In this document: positions 1-10,200 of the stretch, piece by piece
Numbering within the stretch: the first letter of the stretch is position 1
How the letters are laid out: each line of letters starts with the position of its first letter
Assembly: GCF_043575855.1 (NCBI RefSeq)
Contig: NZ_CP144375.1
Coordinates: 7,564,001-7,628,000, forward strand
DNA from: Kutzneria buriramensis
GTDB taxonomy: Bacteria > Actinomycetota > Actinomycetes > Mycobacteriales > Pseudonocardiaceae
Length of the DNA stretch: 64,000 nt
Reading direction: 5' to 3'
The notes under the pieces: model-generated
The model's input: the letters and a program-made list of their open reading frames with translations, nothing else
The model's database searches: none
Told to the model about the DNA's origin: nothing
Made by a program: the position numbers and the translations under genes

Positions 1-2
1 AC

Positions 3-497
3 CCCGGCGGCGGGCCCGGCACCATGCAGGCCAGTGACTGGTCCGACAAGGCCGTCAGCGGGCGGCAGTACGTCGTCGCCGGCCAGCAGGGTGACTGGAC
101 CGCCATCTGGTACGACGGCCAGAAGGCGTGGTTCTCCAACCCTCACGGCGTCAACACCCTGCCCGCCTGCGCCGCCACCGTGCACGCCCCCGCCGGCGTC
201 AGCACCGTCAACCTCTACGGCCGCGCCTTCCCCCAGGCGTCCGAGTACCCCGCCTCGATCCCGTTCGACCAGGGCTGGGCCCCCACGCCTCTGACCGGCT
301 GGACGCTGCCCGCCGGCCAGTCCTACACCGTCCTGGGCACCGAGCAGGCCAGCAACTACTTCGCCCGCTTCGACCCCGCGGGCGTGGCCGGCAACCACAC
401 CCTGGTCACCGGCGCCGACCAGTACCTGCTGATCGACTTCAACCACCGCTACGTGATGGTGAAGGCCAGCGACGTCGTCCAGACGCCGGCCAGCTGA
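3..497 (+). CDS. C-terminal part of secreted N-acetylmuramoyl-L-alanine amidase-like protein (5' truncated)
   Basis: The reading frame is open from the first bases of the window and stops at 495-497, so only the last ~164 codons are present. An ATG at 24 lies inside a continuous frame and is probably not the start. The visible part reads as a beta-rich SH3-like module (DWSDKAVSGRQYVVAGQQGD, then WTAIWYDGQKAWF, later YTVLGTEQASNYFARF and YLLIDFNHRYVMVKASDV). From memory this resembles the C-terminal domain of actinomycete secreted amidases that carry an N-terminal PGRP/amidase domain. The catalytic part would lie upstream of the window and cannot be checked. It is followed by a hairpin and faces the Rhs toxin/immunity pair on the other strand. 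Confidence 0.55.
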   Translation, partial: PGGGPGTMQASDWSDKAVSGRQYVVAGQQGDWTAIWYDGQKAWFSNPHGVNTLPACAATVHAPAGVSTVNLYGRAFPQASEYPASIPFDQGWAPTPLTGWTLPAGQSYTVLGTEQASNYFARFDPAGVAGNHTLVTGADQYLLIDFNHRYVMVKASDVVQTPAS

Positions 498-502
498 ACC
501 GT

Positions 503-539
503 AGGTGACCGTGGCCGGCGACGCTGGCCACGGCCACCT
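503..539. terminator. intergenic hairpin between convergent genes
   Basis: Arms 503-516 and 526-539 pair over 14 positions with one mismatch around a 9-nt loop (517-525). It lies between the amidase-like gene and the immunity gene, whose stops face each other, so it could end transcription from both sides. No U-tract follows, as is usual in GC-rich actinomycetes. Confidence 0.6.
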
Positions 540-547
540 TGTTCAGA

Positions 548-1222
548 TCACTCGGCCAGGCCGGCATCTCGCAGATCTGTCAACGCGGCGAGAAAGTTCC
601 TGAACTGGGCGGATCGCTTGGGCGCCACCGCCACGATGCTGTCGAACGGAGTGGCGTTGAAGCGGTCCACGAAGATCTGCACGATCGGGTCCAGCTGATC
701 GATGGGCGTGTTCTCGAAGCTGGCCCGGCGCAGCAGGAACTGGGTTTCCGGATCCCGCTTGATGAGATGCCCCGGAACCATGTACAGGTCGACGTCGCTG
801 AACTCGGCATTGGTGATGTCGAGAGCCCAGTCGACCTTTTCGTAGTAGGCCACCGCCCCGCTGGCAAAGGCCTCCTTGGCATCCCAGGAAAGGGACGGGT
901 TGGCCGGTGTGGTGATTATCGGTCCGACCCGTCCCTTCAGTGTCACGCGGTTGAAGACGCACGCCTCCAGCTGTGTCGCCCGGTTCGTCGCAAGGTTGTC
1001 GACCGTGAGCCGCTCGAGGCAGATCCCGTGCGCAGAGCAGTTCGTCAGCTTGATGTCCGACAAACTGGCGTCTCGTACGACGATCCGGCCGTAGCTCGGG
1101 TCCTCGAACTGGGCGAGGGCGCAGCCGGTGAAGACTGCCCCCGCCAGCTCGAAGTCGGAGAAAACGGTCGCCCTGTTGACGATTTTCTGGGCGGTGATGC
1201 TGTGTCGTGCGGCCTTTGCCAT
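548..1222 (-). CDS. probable immunity protein of the Rhs toxin (pentapeptide/beta-helix-like)
   Basis: This 224-aa protein has no signal peptide or membrane segment. Residues ~20-105 show short repeating units with regularly placed aliphatic, Phe or Cys residues (FSDFELAGAVFTGCAL, SLSDIKLTNCSAHGICLERL, QLEACVFNRVTLKG), like the coils of a pentapeptide-repeat or other right-handed beta-helix. The C-terminal half looks alpha/beta. I do not recognise the family. It starts 13 nt after the stop of the giant Rhs gene on the same strand, the standard place for a cognate immunity gene in polymorphic toxin loci, and shares the lower GC content of the toxin tip. Role as cytoplasmic antidote is inferred from position only. 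The ATG at 1222 is used. Confidence 0.6.
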   Translation of the reverse strand: MAKAARHSITAQKIVNRATVFSDFELAGAVFTGCALAQFEDPSYGRIVVRDASLSDIKLTNCSAHGICLERLTVDNLATNRATQLEACVFNRVTLKGRVGPIITTPANPSLSWDAKEAFASGAVAYYEKVDWALDITNAEFSDVDLYMVPGHLIKRDPETQFLLRRASFENTPIDQLDPIVQIFVDRFNATPFDSIVAVAPKRSAQFRNFLAALTDLRDAGLAE

Positions 1223-1235
1223 CGTGCGCTCCGGG

Positions 1236-4200
1236 CTACTTGAATATGTCGTTCAGCTTCGCTTTCGGAATCGACGGATAGTCGATGATCTGACTCCTGT
1301 GGGTAATGTACGGGCGCTGGAGATGGCCGTTGACCGAGCTTTGACTGCCACCCGTGACATCAACGGGGAATTCCCCGTCGCCTGTGCTGATATGGAAGTC
1401 GGGGACCGACTGACCGGGCATGGACGTGCCCAAGTGGGTGATGTTCGGATCTGACAACACCGCCGGGTCGCTCGCGACCGCGTTCTCGATGTTGCTGCCG
1501 ACGAACATCGATCGCAGCCAAGGCAGGGCCCGCCCGACGGCGAGCTGACCAGGAGTCAATGAGTTCCGAATGTCCTGTGCACTCCTCGAAGCCGCGCGGC
1601 CAACAGCGGACGTCAGTGTGTCATAGCTGGCCTTCGCTTCGGGGGCCAGGTCGTCCGCACCGCAGTTGTGGACGAGCACCGGCGCCGCGCCGGCAACCAC
1701 GTAATAGGTGTGGAGACCGTCGATGGTGAGGTCGTAGGTGGTCTCGGTCTGGTGGTAGGCCCGGACCGAGGTGACCTCGGCGGCGCCGCCGTCGGCGGTT
1801 TGGAGTCGGTCGCCGGGGTGGAGGTCGACGGCGTCGACGAAGGCGGCCTGGGTGGTGTCGTAGAAGGGGTGGTGGAAGGTCGTGGTCAGAGTGGACGAGG
1901 TGTCGGCGGAGGCCGGGGCGGCGGACCCGAGCACGGCCGCGGTGGCGACAGCGAGGCCGGCGGCGGCCTTGCCGAGCTTGGTGGCCAGCTTCTTGATGGT
2001 CAGATTGACGAAGTCGTGGTCGGTCTGGGTGACGATGACCTTCTGCACGGTGTGCGTCTGGAGCGTTGTGTCACCCGGCACGGAGTCAGCGACCTTGTCC
2101 CCGACCTGCACCTGACTGATGGACTTGCTGGTGCCATCGCCCATAAGCACCTTGGTGCCCGGGACGAAGCTGTGGCAGGTGGTGTTGTCGCTCTTGCCGA
2201 CGGCTTCGCCGGCCGCGCCGGCGATGCCACCGATCAAGCCGCCCCACAGGGCGCCGGAGCCGACGGCGGAGGCAGCACCGGACAACGAGCAGCCATCCTG
2301 GGAGGAACCGCAAGACATGCCGTAGCCGACGGCGGAGGTGATGGCGCCGGAAGCGGCGCCGGAGCCTAGGCCGACGAGGGCGGAGGCGGCGACCTTGGGC
2401 ATGACGTCTTCGAGCGCGGTGGCCACCAGCTTGCCACCGAGGGGGCCGGCGAGACCGGCACCCAGGGCACCGCCGAGGGCGCCGAGGCCGACGGCTTCGA
2501 CGGCGCCGCCGAGCGAGCAGGAGTGGCTCGCATGGCAGTCCATCGCGTAGGACACGGCGTTGCCGGCGGCGCCGGCCAACGCGGCGCAGCCGATGGCGCC
2601 GACGCCACCGGTGGCCACGGTGCAGGCCAGACCGACGCCGATGCCGACGGCGATGCCGGCGATGGTCGAGGCGTGAGCCTTGACGAAGTTGGTCGCGGTG
2701 GCGACGGCCTTCTTGGCTACGGATGCCACGGCCTTGGCGGCTGAGGTGACGGCGTTGCCGACGGCCTTGGCGGCTGTCTTCACTGCGGCCACGACATGGT
2801 GCACTGCTGTGGATACGGCGTGATAAGCGGTTTTCACCACGTGTACGGCGGCGTGGTAGACGACGCGGGCTACGCGGACGACGCGTTGGACGACACGGGC
2901 GGCGGCGCGGGCTACGGCGTGGTAAGCGTCGGCGACGGCGTGGACCACGACCTGCACGGCGTGCACGACGGGCTGGACGACGTGGACGGCGACGTAGTGG
3001 GTGACGGCCTGCACGACATGGGTGACGGCGTGGAAGGCGCTGGACACGAAGTCGGAGAACCAGCCGTGGCCGGACGGGTCGGTGCGGGTCAGCGGGTCGT
3101 CGTCGACGTAGGCGAACGGGTTCGCGGCGGCCGAGTTGGGCATGGGGTCGGGGGAGGCGGTGTCCCGGTTCATGAACTGGCCGGTCTGGGGTGAGTACCA
3201 GCGTGCGGCCATGTTCACCTTGCCGGTGGACGTGTCGGTCCAGCCGGACTGGAAGCCCAGACGCCCGGCCTGGTTGGACGTGGACGTCACGTTGCCCAGC
3301 GGGTCGTAGGTCGTCGAACCCGACAGCGACGTGCCGTTGGCGGTGAAGTCACCGACGACATCGGTGTGCTGATCGACGAACGCCAGGGTCGAGACGCCGC
3401 CCCCGCCGATGCCGACCAGGCCGCCGGACGGGTCGTAGCTGTAGGTGCTCACGCCGTCCGACGACGGAGTGTTGGTCATGCCGGAGTAGGAGAACGTGGT
3501 GCCGGTGTCGGTTAACGCCCGGCCGAGGGCGTCATAGGTGTAGGACTGGTTGTTCTGCGACGTCATCTGGCCGAAAGCGTCCGAAGTGGACCGTTGCGTG
3601 CCGGACGTGTTGGTCTGCGAGGACATGGTGCCCCGCGCGGTGTACGTGTACGAGTTGACGCCGTCGGAAGTCAGCTGGTCCCGGGCGTCATAGGTATAGA
3701 CGTTCGACCCGACCTGCGTCCGGTTACCCGACGCGTCGTAGGCGTAGTTGACTGTGGACGAACCGTTGTTCCACGACGTCAGCCGGTTGGCCTGGTCATA
3801 GGTGTAGGTGTTGGCGGCCGCCCCGGCGAAACCGGTGGTCGTCTTGGAGGTCAGGTTCCCGTTGAGGTCGTAGCCGTAGCCGATCGACGCGACCGTCGCG
3901 CCGCCGGAGGTCTTCAGCGTGTCGCTGGCCAGGCGGTGCAACCCGTCGTAGCCGAAGGTGCGCTGATTGCCCGACCCGTACTTGACCTGGTTGACCTGGT
4001 CGAGCGAGTTGTAGCCGTAGGTCAGCTGGGTACCGGTGATGGAGTCCTGGATCGTGGACAGCCGATCGGCGGAGTCGTAGCCGTAGCTGCTGGTGCCCGA
4101 CGCGTCGGTACGGGTGGTCATCAACCCGTCGGCGTTGTACCCGAACGACGACGAGCCGGCCGAGCCGCTAGCAGTCAGCAACTCGTCGCGGTCGTTGTAG

Positions 4201-7200
4201 GTGAACGTCTCATTCGACGCCGGCACGCTCGTGCCGATCGCGCTGGTGGCGGCGGAGGTCATCCGGCCCACCGAGTCATAACCGAAGGTGCGGGCGGCGG
4301 TCTGCCCATCCGCCCCGGACCCGTTCTGCGTCAGCAGGTTGCCGACCGCGTCGTAGGTGGCGGTGATCGTCACCCCACCCGGTTGGGTCTGCGACACCGG
4401 CTCGCCGTCGGCGTCATATGCGGTGGTGAACGTGGAATCGGCGGCGGTGCTGTAGGTCGCGGTAGTCGGTTCGATCACCGATTCCTTGAGGTTCCACGGG
4501 GTATACGTGTAGATCGTCGCGTTGCCACGGCCGTCGGTGAACCGGGTCCGGTTGCCGGCGGTGTCGTAGCCGAACGACGTGGTGATCGAGGAGGTCGCCG
4601 ACGTCGGCTGCACTTCCTGGGTCACCGCACCGGTGGCGTCGTGCGTGAACCGGCTCGTGTGGCCCAACGCATCGGTGGTCGAGAGCTGGAAACCGTTGTC
4701 GTCGAAGGTCGCTGACGAGGTGGCCAGGACGGCCCCGCTCGGGTCCTTCTGCGCCACCGACACCGGGTTGCCCGAGGTGTCGTAGGTGGTGGCGGTGGAC
4801 GAGCCGTCGGCCAGCGTTGTCGACGTCTTACGGCCCAGGAAGTCGTACGAGGACCGGGTGATGTTGCCGGCAGGGTCGGTGATCGACGTCTTCTCGCCCA
4901 GCGCGTCATACCCGTACTGGGTATTGGCCCCGCTCTGGGTGGTGGTCGACGCCAGGAACGCGTTGCCCGGCGAGCCGGCGTAGGAGTTCGTGGTGGTCGA
5001 AGTGATCGTGGACGGGTAGCGCTCCAGGGTGGTGGAGGTGATCTGGCGGCCCAGGTAGTCGTAGGTGGCCTGGGTCTGCGCGCCGGCCTGGTCGGTCACC
5101 GACAGCTTGTCGCCGTTGGTGTCGTACACGGTGTCGATGTTGTTGCCGGCCGGGTCAGTGGTGCGGACCTGGTCGCCGAGTTGGTCGTACACGTACTTGG
5201 TGACCCGGCTGAGCGGGTCCGACACCTGCACCAGGTTGCCGAGTTTGTCGTATGTCTTGACGGTGACCGCGGTGATCGGCGAGCCGCCGGGCGGGGTGTA
5301 GTTCGGCTGCGTGATCGACACCGGTCGGCCCGCCGCGTCGTACACCGTAGTGCTGACGTTGCCGTTCGGGTCGTCCCGCTCCGTCGCCTCGCCGAAGGTG
5401 TTATACCCGGTCATCGTCACCGGGTGCACCTGCGTGGCAGTGCCGCCGTTGTGTTCCACCGACACGACCGGTGAGGTGGTGACGGCCAGGTGGCCGGCCT
5501 CGTCGTAGGAGTAGTTGGTGGTGTTGCCGTCGGGGTCGGTGGCCGAGGTCGGCAGCCCCCGCTGGTCCAGCGTCCGCGTCATGGTGATCGCGTGCGAGGA
5601 GGCGGTGGTGCCGCCGGTCTGGCTGGCGGCCAGCGTGGAGATCTCCGCCGGCGTCAGAACCCGCTGGTACACCTGGACATTGCCGATCGAGCCCGGGAAG
5701 TAGTCGGCCGGGCCGGCGTTGTACTGGCCACGTCCGATGGTCAGCGGGCCGTTGGCCTTGTACGGGGTCGTGACGGTCGCGGTGCCGGCCAGGACCCCGT
5801 TGACGTACAACGACAACTGGCCGTTGGCGGCGGTGTAGGTGCCGACAAGGTGAGTCCAGGTGTTCAATGCCGGCGCGGCGGTGTCGTGTGCCCGGATGCC
5901 CGTGGCGTTGTTGACGTCGGCGTTGACCTTGGCGAAGGCCCAGGCGTTGTCGGTCGCGCTGTACTGGAGGAAGAAGCCCGAGCACTGGGTGGCGTCCTGG
6001 CCGACCACGGTGGCGAACTTGCCGGTGGAGCTCAGGTTCGCCCACGCAGACACGGTGAAGTTGCCGGTGGTGTCGAGCACCGGGCCATTGGTGGTGACGG
6101 TGGAGTTGGTGCCGTTGAACGTGCCGGCGCCGTTGGCCCAGCTGACGTTCGCGGCGGCCGCGGTGCCGCCGTTGCCGGACGAGTCCGGCACCGTCGCGCC
6201 GGTGGTCTGGTTGAGCTGCCACCAGCCGGCGGGACGGCCGGCGCCGTCGGTGAACAGGCTCTGCGAGGTCGGATTGCCCATCGGGTCATAGGTCGCGGTG
6301 GTGGTGCGCACCGCCCCGGTGGAGTCCGACATCGTGGTGACGGCCGGCTTGTCGTCCGGCGTGTAGGAGACGGTCGTCGTCCGGTTCAACCCACCCGGGT
6401 CCGTCACGGTCTGCGTGGTGCGGTCGGCGGCGTCCACAGTGGACGTCTCGACGGTGGCGAGGTTGTTGGTGACCTTCTTGATCTGGTTGCCGGCGGCGTC
6501 GTAGAAGTCCTGCTCCTCGATGAACGAGTTGGCGCCGGTCGGGTCGGTCCTGGTCTCCGTCGCCTTGAGACCGTTGTCGAAGTACGTGTACGACCTCTTG
6601 TTGCCCATGGAGTCCGTCTCGGACGCCACCCGGCCGGTCGGGTCGTAAGCGGTGGACTTCTCCACCAGCGGCGCCGCGGCATGCGGGTTGAGCGGGCTGC
6701 CGGTGTACTGGATCGACTGGGTCAGCTCGTGGCCGTCGGCGTCGTAGGTGAAGTCGGTCTCCGCCCCGTTCGGGTCCGTGTCCGATGCCTTGTGGCCATA
6801 GGCGTCGTAGGTGAACGTCGTGGTGTTCCCGCTGGGATCGGTGGAGGAAGCAAGCTCCCCCAACGTGTTGTACGTCGACGTCGACGTCCGCGAGGCGTCA
6901 CCGCCGGTGCCGTCCGCCACGGTCTGCGAGGTGATGTTGCCGTCGGCGTCGTACACGCTGGTGGTGGTCGCGTTGTGCGTCGCGCCGGTGATCCGGTCGG
7001 TCACCACCGGATCGGCCTGTGACGTCACGTGATCCTGACCGTCGTAGCCGTAGGTGGTGACCAGGCCGTTCGGGTAGGAGTCCGAAACCTCGGTCTTGGT
7101 CGCCACCCGGCCCACGCCGTCGTAGGTGAACTTGGTGACCAGACCCTCCGCGTTCTGGGTCTGCTGAACGTCCCCACTGGTCGCGTACGTGATCGTGTTC

Positions 7201-10200
7201 TGGGTGCCGCCCGGCGAGGTCGTCACGGTCGGCAGACCGATAGCCGTGTACGCGATGGATGTGGTGCGCCCATTGGGGAAACCGGGAACCGGCGGCGTCG
7301 TGATGCTGGTCCGGTTGCCCTTCGCGTCATAGCCGTACGACGTGAGGTACGTGTTGTCAGTGGCGCTCGACGACCGTCCATCCCGGACGGTCAGCATCAC
7401 GTCGTTGCGGGCATCCGGCGACAGCGTCTTGGTGGTGTCGTCAGGGAAGTAGGTGAAGTACGCAGTCGAGCAGATGCCGGCGGCCTGGTTCTGGCACGTC
7501 GTCTGCGACACCGTGTTGCCGCGCACGTCGTGGCCGGTCGTGTTGACCACGCCGTTCGGGTCGGTGACCGTGTTGAGGAAGCCGGCCGAGTCGTAGCCGT
7601 AACTGGTCTTGTTGCCCAGCCCGTCGGTCTCGGACACCTTGCGGTTGCCGTTGATCAGGTCGTACTGGTACGTCAGGGTCTTGCCGCCCGGGTCGGTGAT
7701 CTTCACCGTGGAAACCGGCAGCAGGCCCTGGGAGTTCTTCGCCGCGTTGAAGTGCTGGGCGACCTGGGCCGAGGACAGCGCCGTCCGGTAGAACACCGCG
7801 TCCGCGATGGAACCCTTGAAGTACACCGGATTGTTGGCCGGCAGGCCGTTCCAGCCGAGACCGGGCGCGCCGGCGCCGAGGTAGGCGTAGTTGTAGCCGG
7901 TCATCGTGAGCGGCGAGGTCGTCTTGGTCTGCGCCGCGTCACCGTCGAGGTAGAGCGACTGGCTCGACGACGACGCCGAGATCACCGCGTGGTGCCAACC
8001 GCCGTCCGTCACCGTCTTCGACGACACCAGCTGCGGCGCGCCGCCGCTGGTGTAGAAGTTGCCGTACAGCTTGCCGTCGGTGCCGACCCACAGAATCGGT
8101 GTGCAGGCGGTGGCGTTGCACGGGCCGAGCTGGTTGGCGTTCGCGCCGACCAGGATTCCGCCGCCGGTGGTGGTGGAGAACCACAGCTCCGCCGACAGGT
8201 TCTGGGACGACGAGGACACGGTGTCGGCGGGCAGTTGTGCGTACGAGCTGGTGCCGTTGAAGGCGGCCGCGGTGGCGTCCTGGAACGGGCCGGTCGAGCC
8301 GAGGGTCGCGGCGTTGTAGGTGGCGGCCCCGTACTTCACCTCGCTGACCGCTTGTGCCGCACCGACATTGTCGCCGAGCCGGTAGTACGCGAGCGGGCCC
8401 GCGCCGAGCACCGCCGACCGGTAGACCTGGCTGGAGCCGGTCACCGTAGGGGCGCCGACCTTCCACACGCCGCCGTTCTCGTCGGTCAGCTGCTGCACCG
8501 CGCCGCTCACCGGGTCGTACGTGACCTGGGCGTGCACATTGCCCGACGGCCGGGTGACCGACGTCAGCAGCGTCGAGGCGTGCAGGCCCGCCTGGTACAG
8601 CTGCGGGTGGTAGACGCTGGACACCGGCTTGTCCCACAGGGCCACATCGGCGATGGAGCCGTTGAAGTAGCTGGCGTACCCGGTGTTGCTGGTGCTGGAC
8701 TGGTGCGACTCGTCCGGCCAGGTGCCGCCGAGGAAGCCGGTGCCGATGTACCGGTAGAAGTTGGCCATCAGCGGGATGTTCGCGACCCGGTAGTCGACGA
8801 AGACGCCGTCCAGGTACAGGCCCTGGCTGTTGCCGGACTCCTGGAGCACCACGTGGTGCCACTGGTTGTCGTTGACCGCGGCCTTGGACACCATGGGTGT
8901 GCCGCCGCCGTACCAGAACTCGGCATTGAGCTTGCCGTCCGAGCCGACGTACAGCGCCGGCACGTAGTCACCGAGCGTGGTGTTGTTGGTGATGGCACTG
9001 CCGCTGTACGAGTACAGGACTCCGTTGGTGGCCGAGGTCTTGAACCACATGGAGATCGCGGAGCCGTTCCAGCCGCTGGACAGGGAGGTCGGCAGCTGGA
9101 CGTAGGAGGAGGTGCCGTTGAACCCGGCCGACGTCGCCGTGGATCCCACCAGCGCTCCGGGCTGGCCGAGGGCGACGTTGTTGTAGGTGCCGTTGTCGTT
9201 GCCCTCGTTGGCGTGGATCGCGCTCACCGCGGTCGCCGCGCCCGGCTGCTCACCCAGCGGCCACAGCGAATGCGGCCCGATGTCCAGCGCCGTGGCCATG
9301 TACTGAGACGTGCTCTGGTAGCCGTAGGTCGTGCATGCGGTGCCGGCGCCCGGCGCGCACACGCTGGCCAGGTTGTCGCCGGTGTAGTTGTACGTCCAGG
9401 TCAGCGCCGTCGAGGACTGGCCGGCGGTGACCGGGTCGGTGACGACCGTCGCCACGTGCGCGGTGCTGGCGCCGGACGGCGTGGACCACGTGAAGTGCAG
9501 TGCCCGGCCCGATGTCGCCGAGGTGGCTGTGGTGATGTGCCCGCCTGCCCAGGTGAAGTTCTGCGCGCGGCCGTTGGCGTCGGTGATCGAGCTGATCCCG
9601 AAACCGCCCGTGCTCAGCGCCTGGCCGAACGTGTAGACCGTGTCGTTCTTGTCGGTCAGCGTGTAGCCGGTCTTGTTCGGCAACGCCCGCAACACCGCGA
9701 ACCGGCCCTGCGGGGAGCTGAACGAACCGTCGGTGTTCAGGCCGAACCCGACCTCGGAACCGTCCGGATAGCTGATGACGGTGCTCACCAGGACCGGGTT
9801 GTTGTTGAAGTCGGTGGTGGTCAGCTCGGTCGCCTTGGCGTCGAACACGCTGGACCACCCCGCGCCGAAAGCCCCGCCGGTGCGGGGATCGCGGGAGTTG
9901 TAGTCACGGGTGACCGCCAGCGCCGGACCCGCGCTCTGCACCTCCGCGTCGGTGGCGCTGGTGGTGTAGTTGCCGATGCCCGGGTCGAAGCCGTGGTCGC
10001 CGTTGTTCTGCGACAGCGACGAGGTGACCACCGGCTGCGGCACCTGGATCGAGAGCGCCGTCCACGCCGACCAGTCCGACCACGCCTGCCCGTCCGACGT
10101 CGCGACCGTCCAGTAGTAGGTCTGCCCGAACTGCAGTTTGCCCGCCGGCACCTGCCAGCTCGCGCCGCCATGGACCGTGCCGGAGTCGATGACGGTCGTG

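Noticed and set aside
1663..2177. Possible intein inside the Rhs protein
   Set aside because: The domain ends at HNC and is followed directly by the variable toxin tip with no C-extein continuing the Rhs core, so it is a toxin-releasing HINT domain and not a splicing intein.
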